NCBI GenBank assembly: GCA_947630735.1
Contig: CANRIR010000007.1
Span: 1 to 64,000 of the forward strand
DNA from: an uncultured Marvinbryantia sp.
Lineage (GTDB): Bacteria; Bacillota; Clostridia; Lachnospirales; Lachnospiraceae
Reading direction: 5' to 3'
DNA length: 64,000 bases
Shown: positions 54,783 through 64,000 of the stretch, piece by piece
How positions within the stretch are numbered: position 1 is the stretch's first letter
Layout of the letters: the number at the start of each line of letters is the position of its first letter
Made by a program: the position numbers and the translations under genes
The notes under the pieces: model-generated
Told to the model about the DNA's origin: nothing
The model's database searches: none
What the model saw: the letters and a program-made list of their open reading frames with translations, nothing else

Positions 54783-55679
54783 ATGGAAAAAAAAGGACTC
54801 AAGGGCTGGCTGTATCTTCTGCCGGCCATACTGTTTCTGGGATTCTTTCTGGTATATCCCCTGATCGACGTGTTCATCTATTCCGCGGAGGAAGGCTATA
54901 ATTTTGCGTCGCAGACCAGCAGCGGCGTGGGGCTCTACAACTATTCCTATGTGCTCCACGACCCCTATTTTCTGCAGGCGGTAAAGAATACCTTTATCCT
55001 GGTGGTGGTCACGGTGCCGCTCTCCACGGGCATCGCGCTTCTGATCTCGGTGGGGCTGAACTCCATCCGCCCCCTGCGGAACCTGTACCAGACCGTCTAC
55101 TTTCTGCCCTACGTGACGAACACGCTGGCGGTGGGCCTGGTATTTATGATCCTGTTTAAGCGGACGCCCTACACGGACGGCCTGGTCAACCTGTTTCTGA
55201 GCTGGTTCGGCAGAGGCCCGGTCGATTTTATCGACGGCCCCTACGCGGCGAAAATGTTCGTGCTCTGCCTGTACACGATATGGGTGGTCATGCCGTTCAA
55301 GATCCTCATCCTCACCAGCGCGCTGGCCTCCGTGAACCAGAGCTACTACAACGCGGCGCGGGTAGACGGCACCTCAAAGCTGCGGATCTTTACCCGCATC
55401 ACTCTGCCCATGATCTCGCCCACCATCGTGTACCTGGTCATCACGGGCTTTATCGGCGCGTTCAAGGCGTACAGCGACGCGGTGGCCCTGTTCGGCACGG
55501 ATCTGAACACGGCCGGGATGAACACCATCGTGGGCTATGTGTACGACATGCTGTACGGCAGCAGCGGCGGATATCCGTCCTACGCGTCCGCGGCGGCCGT
55601 CATCCTGTTTGTCATCGTGCTGACGATCACCTGCATCAACCTGATCGTCAGCAAAAAGCATGTGTATTATGTGAATTAA
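54783..55679 (+). CDS. Sugar ABC transporter permease
   Basis: EAA loop YYNAARVDGTSKLRIFTRITLPMISPT. Confidence 0.95.
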   Translation: MEKKGLKGWLYLLPAILFLGFFLVYPLIDVFIYSAEEGYNFASQTSSGVGLYNYSYVLHDPYFLQAVKNTFILVVVTVPLSTGIALLISVGLNSIRPLRNLYQTVYFLPYVTNTLAVGLVFMILFKRTPYTDGLVNLFLSWFGRGPVDFIDGPYAAKMFVLCLYTIWVVMPFKILILTSALASVNQSYYNAARVDGTSKLRIFTRITLPMISPTIVYLVITGFIGAFKAYSDAVALFGTDLNTAGMNTIVGYVYDMLYGSSGGYPSYASAAAVILFVIVLTITCINLIVSKKHVYYVN

Positions 55680-55712
55680 AACCGGGCGAGGCCTGCCGCG
55701 CCGGAGAAAGAT

Positions 55713-56588
55713 ATGGAAAAAGAGATGGATCTGAAAAAAACAGAAGGAATGGACCGGGCGGGGAGGATCGCGGGAAAGACGGCCACGTATGTGCTGCTCA
55801 CATTCTGGGCGCTGATCGTTTTGTTCCCCTTTTACTGGATGGTGCTCTCCTCCGTAAAGAGTTACAGCGCATACAATTCGGAATATATCCCGCGGCTGTT
55901 TACGCTTTCGCCCACCCTGGAAAACTACCGGGAGGCGTTCACGGCGGTGCCGCTGGCGCGCTATTTTGCCAACACCGTACTCTTTACAGCCGGGACCACG
56001 GGGCTGATGCTGGTGGTGACGGTCCTCTCGGCCTACGCGTTCGCGCGGCTCAACTTCCGGGGGAAGAACCTCACGTTTACCCTGTTTCTTTCCCTGATGA
56101 TGATCCCCAACGAGCTGGTGGTCATCACAAACTATGTGACCGTTACCAATCTGGATCTGCGCAACACATTTTCCGGCCTGATCCTGCCCTCGGTGGCCTC
56201 CGTGTTTTACATTTATCTGCTGAAGGAGAATTTTGAGCAGGTGCCGGATCAGCTCTACTACGCGGCCAAGGTGGACGGGACGTCGGACTTCAAATATCTG
56301 TGGAAGGTCATGATGCCCATCTGCAAGCCCACCATCGTCACGATCGCCATCCTGAAGGCGATCGAGTGTTGGAACTCCTACGTGTGGCCGCGCCTTGTCA
56401 CAGACGACAAGATGTATTTCCTGGTGTCCAACGGGATCCAGGAGATCCGGGAGAACGGCTTCGGGCGGGAGAATATCCCGGCCATGATGGCGGCCGTGGT
56501 GGTCATCTCCGTCCCGCTGATCGTGCTGTTCCTGGTGTTCCGCAACGCCATCATGGCGGGCGTGTCGAGAGGGGGGACGAAGGGATGA
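55713..56588 (+). CDS. Sugar ABC transporter permease
   Basis: EAA loop YYAAKVDGTSDFKYLWKVMMPICKPT. Confidence 0.95.
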   Translation: MEKEMDLKKTEGMDRAGRIAGKTATYVLLTFWALIVLFPFYWMVLSSVKSYSAYNSEYIPRLFTLSPTLENYREAFTAVPLARYFANTVLFTAGTTGLMLVVTVLSAYAFARLNFRGKNLTFTLFLSLMMIPNELVVITNYVTVTNLDLRNTFSGLILPSVASVFYIYLLKENFEQVPDQLYYAAKVDGTSDFKYLWKVMMPICKPTIVTIAILKAIECWNSYVWPRLVTDDKMYFLVSNGIQEIRENGFGRENIPAMMAAVVVISVPLIVLFLVFRNAIMAGVSRGGTKG

Positions 56589-58198
56589 AAAAAAGCAGGA
56601 GAGCAGGGATGCTTTTTCTGTCGGCGCTGGTCGCCTGCGCGTGCCTTTCGGGCTGCCACGGAAAGACCGGACAGAGATCCTTTGAGATCCCGGAGGAGTT
56701 TGACACGGCGAAGCAGTATGAGATCACGTTCTGGGCCAAAAACGATACCAACAAGACGCAGACGCGCATCTATGAGAACGCCATCGCCGCGTTTGAGGAG
56801 CTGTACCCCAACATCACGGTCAACATGCGCCTCTACACCGACTACGGCAGGATCTACAACGACGTGATAACCAACATCTCCACCGACACCACGCCCAACG
56901 TGTGCATCACCTATCCCGACCACATCGCCACCTATCTGACGGGCGGCGATACCGTAGTGCCCTTAAACGGGCTGTTCGACGACGAAAAGTACGGGCTGGG
57001 CGGGAGCGAGGTGCTCTTCGACGCGCCCGCGAAGGAGGAGATCATCCCGCAGTTTCTGGAAGAGTGCTCCTTCGGCGGGACCTATTACGCGATCCCCTAT
57101 ATGCGCTCCACGGAGGCCTGCTATGTAAACAAGACCTTTGTGGAAAAGCTGGGCTATGAGCTGCCGGACGTGCTCACCTGGGATTTTGTCTGGGAGGTTT
57201 CGGACGCGGCGGCCAAAAAGAACGCGGACGGCACGTTCGCCCTGAACGGGCAGAACGTGATGATCCCGTTTCTGTATAAATCCACCGACAACATGATGAT
57301 CCAGATGCTGAAGCAGAAAGACGCCGGCTATTCCACGCCGGACGGCGAGATCCAGATCTTCAGCGACACGACGGAGGAACTGCTCTACAACATCGCGGAC
57401 CATGTGAAGAAGGGGGCCTTTTCCACCTTCAAGATCTCCAGCTACCCGGCGAACTTCTTAAACGCCGGCCAGTGTGTGTTTGCGGTGGACTCCACGGCGG
57501 GCGCTACCTGGATGGGCACGGACGCGCCCCTCATCGACATCAGCGCGGACAAGATCGTGGAGTTTGAGACGGCGGTGCTGCCCGTGCCGCAGTTTGACCC
57601 GGAGCATCCGCAGATGATCTCCCAGGGCCCGTCGGTGTGCGTCTTCAACAAGGCGGATCCCCAGGAAGTGCTGGCCTCCTGGCTGTTCGCCCAGTATCTT
57701 CTGACCAATGAGGTGCAGATCGCCTACTCCGAGACGGAGGGCTATGTGCCGGTCACCGCAAAGGCGCAGCAGTCCCCGGAATATCGGGACTATCTCGCGC
57801 GAAGCGGCGAGGACAACGCGGCCCACTACCGCGTGAAGATCGAGGCGGCAGAGCTGCTTTTGGACCACACGGACGACACCTTTGTGACGCCGGTGTTCAA
57901 CGGCTCCGCTTCCCTGCGCGACGCGGCCGGGCAGCTGATCGAGCATGTGACGAAATCCGTCCGCCGCAAGCAGACGGTGGATGAGACGTATATGAAGGAT
58001 CTGTACGCGGACATAACATCGCTGTACCACCTGGAGCAGGGCGTGTCCCAGGGAGGGGGAAGCCTCGCGGGGAAGGCGGATCTTGGGCCCCTGCCGCCCA
58101 CTGCCGTGGCCCTTCTTGCGGCCCTCGCCGCGGCCTGGGCGCTCATCCTTCTGTACGCGCTTCGCAGGGTGTGGAAAAAGAGGCGCGGGGAAAAATGA
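56585..58198 (+). CDS. Solute-binding lipoprotein with C-terminal TM
   Basis: Lipobox CLSGC; SBP fold EITFWAKNDTN; C-terminal TAVALLAALAAAWALILLYALRRVWKKRRG. Confidence 0.88.
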   Translation: MKKSRRAGMLFLSALVACACLSGCHGKTGQRSFEIPEEFDTAKQYEITFWAKNDTNKTQTRIYENAIAAFEELYPNITVNMRLYTDYGRIYNDVITNISTDTTPNVCITYPDHIATYLTGGDTVVPLNGLFDDEKYGLGGSEVLFDAPAKEEIIPQFLEECSFGGTYYAIPYMRSTEACYVNKTFVEKLGYELPDVLTWDFVWEVSDAAAKKNADGTFALNGQNVMIPFLYKSTDNMMIQMLKQKDAGYSTPDGEIQIFSDTTEELLYNIADHVKKGAFSTFKISSYPANFLNAGQCVFAVDSTAGATWMGTDAPLIDISADKIVEFETAVLPVPQFDPEHPQMISQGPSVCVFNKADPQEVLASWLFAQYLLTNEVQIAYSETEGYVPVTAKAQQSPEYRDYLARSGEDNAAHYRVKIEAAELLLDHTDDTFVTPVFNGSASLRDAAGQLIEHVTKSVRRKQTVDETYMKDLYADITSLYHLEQGVSQGGGSLAGKADLGPLPPTAVALLAALAAAWALILLYALRRVWKKRRGEK

Positions 58199-58288
58199 TG
58201 GAATCGGACAGATAATAATTGATTTCCTGTTTTTTTCGTGTATAATAGGGTATGAATCTGAACAGAAAGTTCAAAAGGAGGACAAAAA

Positions 58289-59023
58289 ATGAAGAAGCTA
58301 GCTTTATTTGTGACATTGGCGCTGAGCCTTGCCTTCGGCGGCGCGGTTATGGCGGAGGAAGAGACGGATGTCAAGTCCGAGGGCGTCATGACGTATGAGG
58401 AGTACGTGGCGGCGGACCTGGATTCCGAGGTTGTGGTAGAGACGTATGTGCAGGCAAAGCAGTCCTGGTGGGAGGATCAGGCTACGGTCTACACGCAGGA
58501 TAAGGACGGCGCGTATTTCCTGTACAATATGGCGTGCTCCGAGGAAGATTACGACAAGCTGGAAGTCGGCACCAAGATCAAGGTGACCGGTTTCAAATCC
58601 GAGTGGTCCGGCGAGGTGGAGATCGTGGACGCCACCTTCGAGATCGAGGAGGGCGAGTACATTGCCCCGGTGACGGATGTGACGGAGTTCCTCGGCAAGG
58701 ACGAGCTGATTGACTACCAGAACCAGTTTGTATCCTTTAAGGGCCTGACCGTCGAGGCGTCCAAGGACGCGGACGGCAACGAGGCGGCCTTCCTGTACAA
58801 CTGGGACGGCTCCGGCGAGGACGGCAACGACCTGTACTTCAACGCTTCCTTAAACGGCGAGACCTACACCTTCACGGTGGAGTCCTATCTGTGCGACAAC
58901 ACCACGGACGTCTACAAGGCGGTAAAGGAACTGGAAGTGGGCGATGTCATCGATATGGAAGGTTTCCTGTACTGGTATGAGGGCGTGAACCCGCACATCA
59001 CAGCGGTAAAGGAAGCAGAGTAA
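58289..59023 (+). CDS. Secreted acidic protein with duplicated OB-like segments
   Basis: Signal peptide ...GGAVMAEEE; repeated VxVETYVQAKQSWW../VSFKGLTVEAS.. architecture. Confidence 0.6.
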   Translation: MKKLALFVTLALSLAFGGAVMAEEETDVKSEGVMTYEEYVAADLDSEVVVETYVQAKQSWWEDQATVYTQDKDGAYFLYNMACSEEDYDKLEVGTKIKVTGFKSEWSGEVEIVDATFEIEEGEYIAPVTDVTEFLGKDELIDYQNQFVSFKGLTVEASKDADGNEAAFLYNWDGSGEDGNDLYFNASLNGETYTFTVESYLCDNTTDVYKAVKELEVGDVIDMEGFLYWYEGVNPHITAVKEAE

Positions 59024-59089
59024 CGGATCTGTCCTGCGCGGACCGGGCCGGCAGGAAAGCGGCCCCGGACAGAGCGTGCGGACATGTGA

Positions 59090-59131
59090 GAAAGGACGGC
59101 AAGGGCGGCGCACAGGCGCCGTCCTTCTTTA
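59090..59131 (+). terminator. Terminator after secreted protein gene
   Basis: AAAGGACGGC...GCCGTCCTTCTTT. Confidence 0.75.
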
Positions 59132-59142
59132 CGCAGACGATC

Positions 59143-59158
59143 GTCCGCACAGGCGGAC
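59143..59158. promoter_or_regulatory. Inverted repeat upstream of winged-helix gene
   Basis: GTCCGC-ACAG-GCGGAC. Confidence 0.4.
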
Positions 59159-59180
59159 CGTCCGCCGGGGAGGAATGAGG

Positions 59181-60137
59181 ATGGAGAAGACGGCTCAGAT
59201 CTTGAAGGATATACTGCACGTGGAGGTGGAGCCCTCCGCTTCCGCGGCTGCGCGCACACTGCCCCTGTTTTTGCGGGAACAGTTTGGCGCTTATGTGCTC
59301 TCGGTGGAACATACGGAGGTGCTGTTTGCAGACCCGCGGGCGAAGATGTCCTTTTCCGCTCTGCGCAGGTACTGGGAGCAGCTGGAACAGTACGCGAAGC
59401 TGCCCTGCGTCCTGTGCCTGGACGGGGCCACCCGCTATGCGAAGGAGAGGCTGATCAGGCTGGGCATTCCCTTTATCCTGGATGCGGAGAATCTCTATCT
59501 GCCTTTTCTGGGCGTCGTCCTGCAGAAAAAGAGGGAGGCGCAGCCCCCGCACATCCAAAAACTCACGCCCATCGCCCAGAAAATGGTGCTGCTGGCGCTG
59601 TATGAAAAGTGGCAGCGGGTGTCCTGTCGGGAGATCAGCGAGCGGATGGGGGTGTCCCGGATGACGGCCTCCAGAAATCTGCTGGAGCTGCAGGCGCTGG
59701 ACCTCCCGCTGGTGGAGACAGGAGGCGGGGCAAAGTTTTATGCCTTCGGCGGAACACGCAGGCAGCTGTTTGAACTGTGCAGCCCGTATTTCCAGGATCC
59801 GGTGGCAAAGGTCTGCGCGCTGGAGGAGGTCCCGCAGGGCCTGGACTGCCTGGGCGGCCGCTCCGCCGTCTCCGGGAGGAACATGCTCGCGGATCACAGA
59901 TACCTGACCTTTGCGCTGACGCGTGAGGAGTGCCGGAACCGGAAGGTGGAGGAATACCCGCAGTGCCGCCCGGAAGACGCGGCCTGTGTGGTGCATGTGC
60001 TGCGGTACAAGATCCAGATGGGAAAAGCCATAGATCCGATAAGCGCCATCCTGTCCGTCACGCAGACGGAGATGCCGGATATGCGCGACAGGGCGCTGAT
60101 GAAGCGCATCCTGGACGGAGCCCTGCTGGAAAGATAG
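59181..60137 (+). CDS. Winged-helix (MarR-like) DNA-binding protein
   Basis: Central HTH VSCREISERMGVSRMTASRNLLELQ; N-terminal LPCVLCLDGATRYAKERLIRLGIPFI domain. Confidence 0.7.
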   Translation: MEKTAQILKDILHVEVEPSASAAARTLPLFLREQFGAYVLSVEHTEVLFADPRAKMSFSALRRYWEQLEQYAKLPCVLCLDGATRYAKERLIRLGIPFILDAENLYLPFLGVVLQKKREAQPPHIQKLTPIAQKMVLLALYEKWQRVSCREISERMGVSRMTASRNLLELQALDLPLVETGGGAKFYAFGGTRRQLFELCSPYFQDPVAKVCALEEVPQGLDCLGGRSAVSGRNMLADHRYLTFALTREECRNRKVEEYPQCRPEDAACVVHVLRYKIQMGKAIDPISAILSVTQTEMPDMRDRALMKRILDGALLER

Positions 60138-60174
60138 AAAGATCTTAAAAACGCTAGAAATTCTTAGAAATCAT

Positions 60175-60203
60175 TTGCTTTTATCTTGCACATCTGCTAT
60201 TAT
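60175..60203 (+). promoter_or_regulatory. Promoter of GGDEF-EAL gene
   Basis: TTGCTT, 17-nt spacer, TATTAT. Confidence 0.55.
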
Positions 60204-60296
60204 TAGATAAAAGGGAGACTGTTTTTTACAGTTCCCCGGAACGGACGAAGAACCGGGACCAGGAACGCTGCAGTTAAGAAAAATGAGGGATGCAGG

Positions 60297-62729
60297 ATGA
60301 AGATTAAGCATATGCTGTACAGCCTTCTTCTGATATTCACGCTGCTGCCCATCTGTATTTTCGGGGTCATCATGATCCAGGAGAATGACCGCCGGGTGGA
60401 GCGCGTGATGCGGGACGACATGACGGCCATCAGCGGTGCGCAGATCATGGAGATCAACGATTTCTGTGTGACGAGGCAGCAGGAAATGCTGCGGATATCC
60501 GAATATTCCATGCTGGAGGACGCGCTGCTGGCAAGCCTTGGCAGAAGAGAGCACCAGAGCGACGAGCAGATCCAGTATATGAAAGACATGATGTATGCCA
60601 CCATAGAGCACACGTCATGTCTTGAAAGCATGTCTGTCATAAACAGCAGATTCCAGACGGTGGCGGTCAGCGACGACTACGCCATCCGCGGCGAGGAGGG
60701 CCTGAAAACCGTCAATGTGGATTACGCCGCGGGCGGATTTTCCATCGGCGACATCTACGAGCGCGAGACCCCGAACGGCCCGCAGCGCATGGTCGCCGCG
60801 GTGCAGAGCATCGATTATGGGAATGAGATCATCGGCTATATCGTGGAGGAGATCCCGGTCACCTATTTCGACCATATGCGCAAGGAGACCGGACTTTGGG
60901 AGGACGGAACGCTCTATCTGCTGGATGGGAACGGACAGCTGATCACGGCGGGCACCCCCTCTGAGGAATCCCGCCTGCAGCTGGCCACCAGCGAGAAAGA
61001 GCGGGAAAATTTCACAAAGGCTTGGAACGAGATCGATCACGACAAAGTGCATTCCGGCATGATCTCCTACAACATGGGGCATGACACCTACCTGACGTAT
61101 TTTTCCGATTTCGAAAATACCAACTGGGGGATCCGGCTGTCGGTCAACTTAAGCGCGTACAAGGCCAGCGTCAACAGCTACGCGAGGCTTGTCATACTGG
61201 TGATGATCTGCCTGGCGCTTGCCCTGGCGGTAACCTCCTATTTCCTGACCAGGCGCATCTCCAAGCCGGTCAACTGCATCGCCGAGGTGCTGGACCGGGT
61301 GCAGAAGGAGCAGAATTATTCCCTGCGCGTGAAAAATGCGGGAAAGGATGAGATGGGCTTTCTGGCGGAGAAGACCAACGCCCTGCTGGACTATGTGGAG
61401 CAGGAGCGCTACGAGATCCAGCAGTCGGAGCGGGATCCGCTCACGGGCATGAAGGACCAGAAGGCGATAGAAAAAGAAATGCAGGAGAAGGTGGCGCGGG
61501 CGATCCAGGACGATACCCGCATCGCCGTTGGATATGTGGATGTGGACGACTTCCGCGAGATCAACAACCAGTACGGCCACGCGGAGGCGGATCAGTGCAT
61601 CCGCTATGTGGCGACCGTGCTGGAGAATACGGTTCCCGGCATCGTGGGAAGGAGCAGTGGGGACTCGTTCGTGTTCTGTGTGGAACAGGTGGAGAACACG
61701 GAGCAGATCCGCAAGCTGTCCGCTTTGATCCTGGATAAATTAAACGAGGGCTATTTCAGCCATATGGCCAACTGTCAGATCCCGCTGCCGAGCAGCATCG
61801 GCGTCGCGGTGGACGCCGGCCGGCGCATGAGTTTCAGCAGCCTGATGTACCAGGGCGCGGAGGCCCTGTACCAGGCGAAGGGAAAAGGCAAAAATACCTA
61901 CCACATCATCTCCAGGGAGGAGATGGGCAGCGCGTACGGCTCCAACGAGAGGGTGCTCGCCCTTCTGCAGGCGCTGCGCCGCAGCATCGAGGACGGGTGC
62001 CGGGGCTTTTATCTGTGCTACCAGCCCCTGATCCACGCCACGAACAACCGCGTGATCGGAGCGGAGTCGCTTCTCAGGTGGAACAGCGAAGCGTTTGGGG
62101 AAGTGTCGCCGGGCATCTTCATCCCGCTGATCGAGGACGACGCCTGCTTCTACAATCTGGGCAACTGGATCCTGCGGCAGTCGCTTCTGGAGATGCGGGA
62201 TATGCTGAAGACGGATCCCGATTTCCGGATCCATGTGAACGTGTCCTACTCCCAGCTGGTGCGGCGGGAATTCCGGGATTCCGTCATGGACATCCTGCGC
62301 GAGACGGGCTTTCCGTCCCGCAATCTGTGCCTGGAGCTGACGGAGCGGTGCCGTGCCCTGGATCTGGATTATCTGAAGGAAGTTATGACATTCTTCCACG
62401 CACAGGGGATCAGCATTGCCCTGGACGATTTCGGGACCGGTTTTTCCTCCCTGAATCTTCTGCGGCAGCTCCCGGTGGACAACATCAAGATCGACCAGTC
62501 CTTTGTCGCGAACGTGCGCGGGAACGCCGCGGATCAGGCGATCGTCCGGTCCGTGATCCAGTGCGCGGAGAGCATCGACGTCGAAGTGTGCGCGGAGGGC
62601 GTGGAGACAGATCAGATACGCGAGTACCTGCTGCGCTATCCGCAGCTGGTGCATCAGGGTTTCCTTTACTCCAGGCCTGTGCGGCTTGCACAGTTTGAAA
62701 AGTATTACCAGGAGCATCGGATCGCATAG
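60297..62729 (+). CDS. Membrane sensor with HAMP, degenerate GGDEF and EAL domains
   Basis: SSGDSF in place of GGDEF; GAESLLRW, ELTER, LDDFGTGFSSLN, KIDQSFV, EGVET. Confidence 0.93.
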   Translation: MKIKHMLYSLLLIFTLLPICIFGVIMIQENDRRVERVMRDDMTAISGAQIMEINDFCVTRQQEMLRISEYSMLEDALLASLGRREHQSDEQIQYMKDMMYATIEHTSCLESMSVINSRFQTVAVSDDYAIRGEEGLKTVNVDYAAGGFSIGDIYERETPNGPQRMVAAVQSIDYGNEIIGYIVEEIPVTYFDHMRKETGLWEDGTLYLLDGNGQLITAGTPSEESRLQLATSEKERENFTKAWNEIDHDKVHSGMISYNMGHDTYLTYFSDFENTNWGIRLSVNLSAYKASVNSYARLVILVMICLALALAVTSYFLTRRISKPVNCIAEVLDRVQKEQNYSLRVKNAGKDEMGFLAEKTNALLDYVEQERYEIQQSERDPLTGMKDQKAIEKEMQEKVARAIQDDTRIAVGYVDVDDFREINNQYGHAEADQCIRYVATVLENTVPGIVGRSSGDSFVFCVEQVENTEQIRKLSALILDKLNEGYFSHMANCQIPLPSSIGVAVDAGRRMSFSSLMYQGAEALYQAKGKGKNTYHIISREEMGSAYGSNERVLALLQALRRSIEDGCRGFYLCYQPLIHATNNRVIGAESLLRWNSEAFGEVSPGIFIPLIEDDACFYNLGNWILRQSLLEMRDMLKTDPDFRIHVNVSYSQLVRREFRDSVMDILRETGFPSRNLCLELTERCRALDLDYLKEVMTFFHAQGISIALDDFGTGFSSLNLLRQLPVDNIKIDQSFVANVRGNAADQAIVRSVIQCAESIDVEVCAEGVETDQIREYLLRYPQLVHQGFLYSRPVRLAQFEKYYQEHRIA

Positions 62730-62750
62730 AAAGAAAGGACAGAGAGATAT

Positions 62751-63593
62751 ATGGCAATACGGATCATTACCGATTCCGCTGCGGATTATTCTGCGCAGGA
62801 GATCGAAAGGCGCGGGATCACCTGCATCCCCATGACGATCTCCTTCGGGGAAGAACAATTTCTGGACGGTGTGGATCTGACCAAGGAGCAGTTTTATGAA
62901 AAACTGCTGGAAAACAAGGATTTTCCAAAAACATCGCAGCCTTCTCCCACCACGTTCATCAACTGTTTTGAGGAGGCGAAGGCGGCGGGGGATGAAGTCA
63001 TTGTGATCCTCATCGCGGGCGTTTTGAGCGGCACGATCCAGAGCGCCCTGCTGGCGAAGGATATGGTGGAATATGACGCGATCCATGTCGTGGACAGTCA
63101 GAACGCCACTTTGGGGATGCGTTTCCTGGTGGACCGCGCGGTGTTCCTGCGGGACCAGGGCTGCAGCGCAGAGCAGATCGTGGAGGAGCTGGATGCCCTA
63201 AAACCGCGCATCCGGCTGTATGCCGGTCTGGACACCCTGGAGTATCTGCAGAAAGGCGGAAGGCTTTCAAAGAGCCAGGCCGTGCTGGGGAACCTGGTCA
63301 ATTTAAAACCCGTGATCACGGTCACGGAACTGGGAGAAGTCTCCCTGTGCGGCAGGCAGATCGGCATGCGCCACGCGTTTAAGCAGATCGCGGGCATCCT
63401 GGAGGAGGAAGCGCCGGATGTGGCTTACCCGGTATATTTTATCTACGCCTACGACAAAAAGAACTGCGTGAATTTCATCCAGTATCTGAAAAAGAAGGGG
63501 ATGGATTTCGGCACGCCGAAGCTGCGCGGGATCGGCGCTACCATCGGCAGCCATATCGGCACGGGCGCCTTTGGGATCGTATATGTAAAATAA
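62751..63593 (+). CDS. DegV family fatty-acid binding protein
   Basis: IRIITDSAADYSAQEIERRGI, SGTIQSA, GLDTLEYLQKGGRLSKSQAVLG. Confidence 0.95.
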   Translation: MAIRIITDSAADYSAQEIERRGITCIPMTISFGEEQFLDGVDLTKEQFYEKLLENKDFPKTSQPSPTTFINCFEEAKAAGDEVIVILIAGVLSGTIQSALLAKDMVEYDAIHVVDSQNATLGMRFLVDRAVFLRDQGCSAEQIVEELDALKPRIRLYAGLDTLEYLQKGGRLSKSQAVLGNLVNLKPVITVTELGEVSLCGRQIGMRHAFKQIAGILEEEAPDVAYPVYFIYAYDKKNCVNFIQYLKKKGMDFGTPKLRGIGATIGSHIGTGAFGIVYVK

Positions 63594-63639
63594 TGGAAAG
63601 AACACAGGAAAAAAGATCGGGAAAGGATAGAAGAAAAGT

Positions 63640-64000
63640 ATGATGAATAAGAAGAAATGGATAGCTTTTGCGCTTGCCTGCGGTATGATGGTCTCTCTGA
63701 CCGGCCAGGCGGCGGTGATGGGTTCGGAGGGAGATGTCTTTATCGGAGATGATCCCTATGGCGGATCGGGCGATGTGCCTCAGGGCGATTATCAGGATCC
63801 GAATGTCAACGTGGATCCCGGCATAGATGTTCCGCCGGCTACAGAGCAGCCTCCGGTTGATGAGCCGCCGGCTACAGAACAGCCTCCGGCTGACGAGCCG
63901 CCGGCAGTGGAACCGCCCGCGACGGAGGATCCGGGAGCGGAAGGGCCGGTCTATGTGCCGGAGGATCCGGCAGCCACGGAAGATGCCGGCCAGCAGTGGA
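63640..64000 (+). CDS. Secreted Pro/Glu-rich surface protein, truncated by window end
   Basis: Open frame from ATGATGAATAAGAAG with signal peptide MMNKKKWIAFALACGMMVSLTGQAA; absent from the ORF track because there is no stop. Confidence 0.75.
   Translation, partial: MMNKKKWIAFALACGMMVSLTGQAAVMGSEGDVFIGDDPYGGSGDVPQGDYQDPNVNVDPGIDVPPATEQPPVDEPPATEQPPADEPPAVEPPATEDPGAEGPVYVPEDPAATEDAGQQW

Overview
This is a GC-rich chromosomal segment from a spore-forming Clostridia, probably Lachnospiraceae-like. It is almost fully coding and mostly on the + strand. I see no rRNA, tRNA, CRISPR, prophage or IS transposase. Main blocks: (1) 0.1-10.6 kb, an OmpR-type two-component system followed by two paralogous lipoproteins, a two-permease ABC exporter, an adhesin-like surface protein and a membrane-anchored protein. 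(2) 10.6-14 kb, recA-recX-rny. (3) 14-24.9 kb, a xylo-oligosaccharide locus (YesM/YesN-type TCS, ABC importer, GH8, GH43, NUDIX). (4) 25-34.5 kb, DUF4317, sbcD, sbcC, L,D-transpeptidase, udk, GNAT and a carbamate-kinase homologue. (5) 34.6-52 kb, spoIIIAA-AH, prfC, asp23-like, nusB, xseA/B, ispA, dxs, tlyA, nadK, argR, recN, spoIVB. (6) 52-64 kb, [FeFe]-hydrogenase, a second sugar ABC importer, a secreted acidic protein, a winged-helix protein, GGDEF-EAL, DegV and a truncated surface protein. The most unusual signals are non-coding. First, a three-copy element (ca. 1051-1106, 24934-25026, 32851-32945) places a GC-rich hairpin between the only plausible Shine-Dalgarno and the start codon of three unrelated genes, with near-constant geometry. 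Second, a 16-bp stem spans the spoIVB start and overlaps a sigma-G-like -10, which could make translation dependent on which promoter was used. All calls come from reading sequence and translated ORFs; no database search was run.
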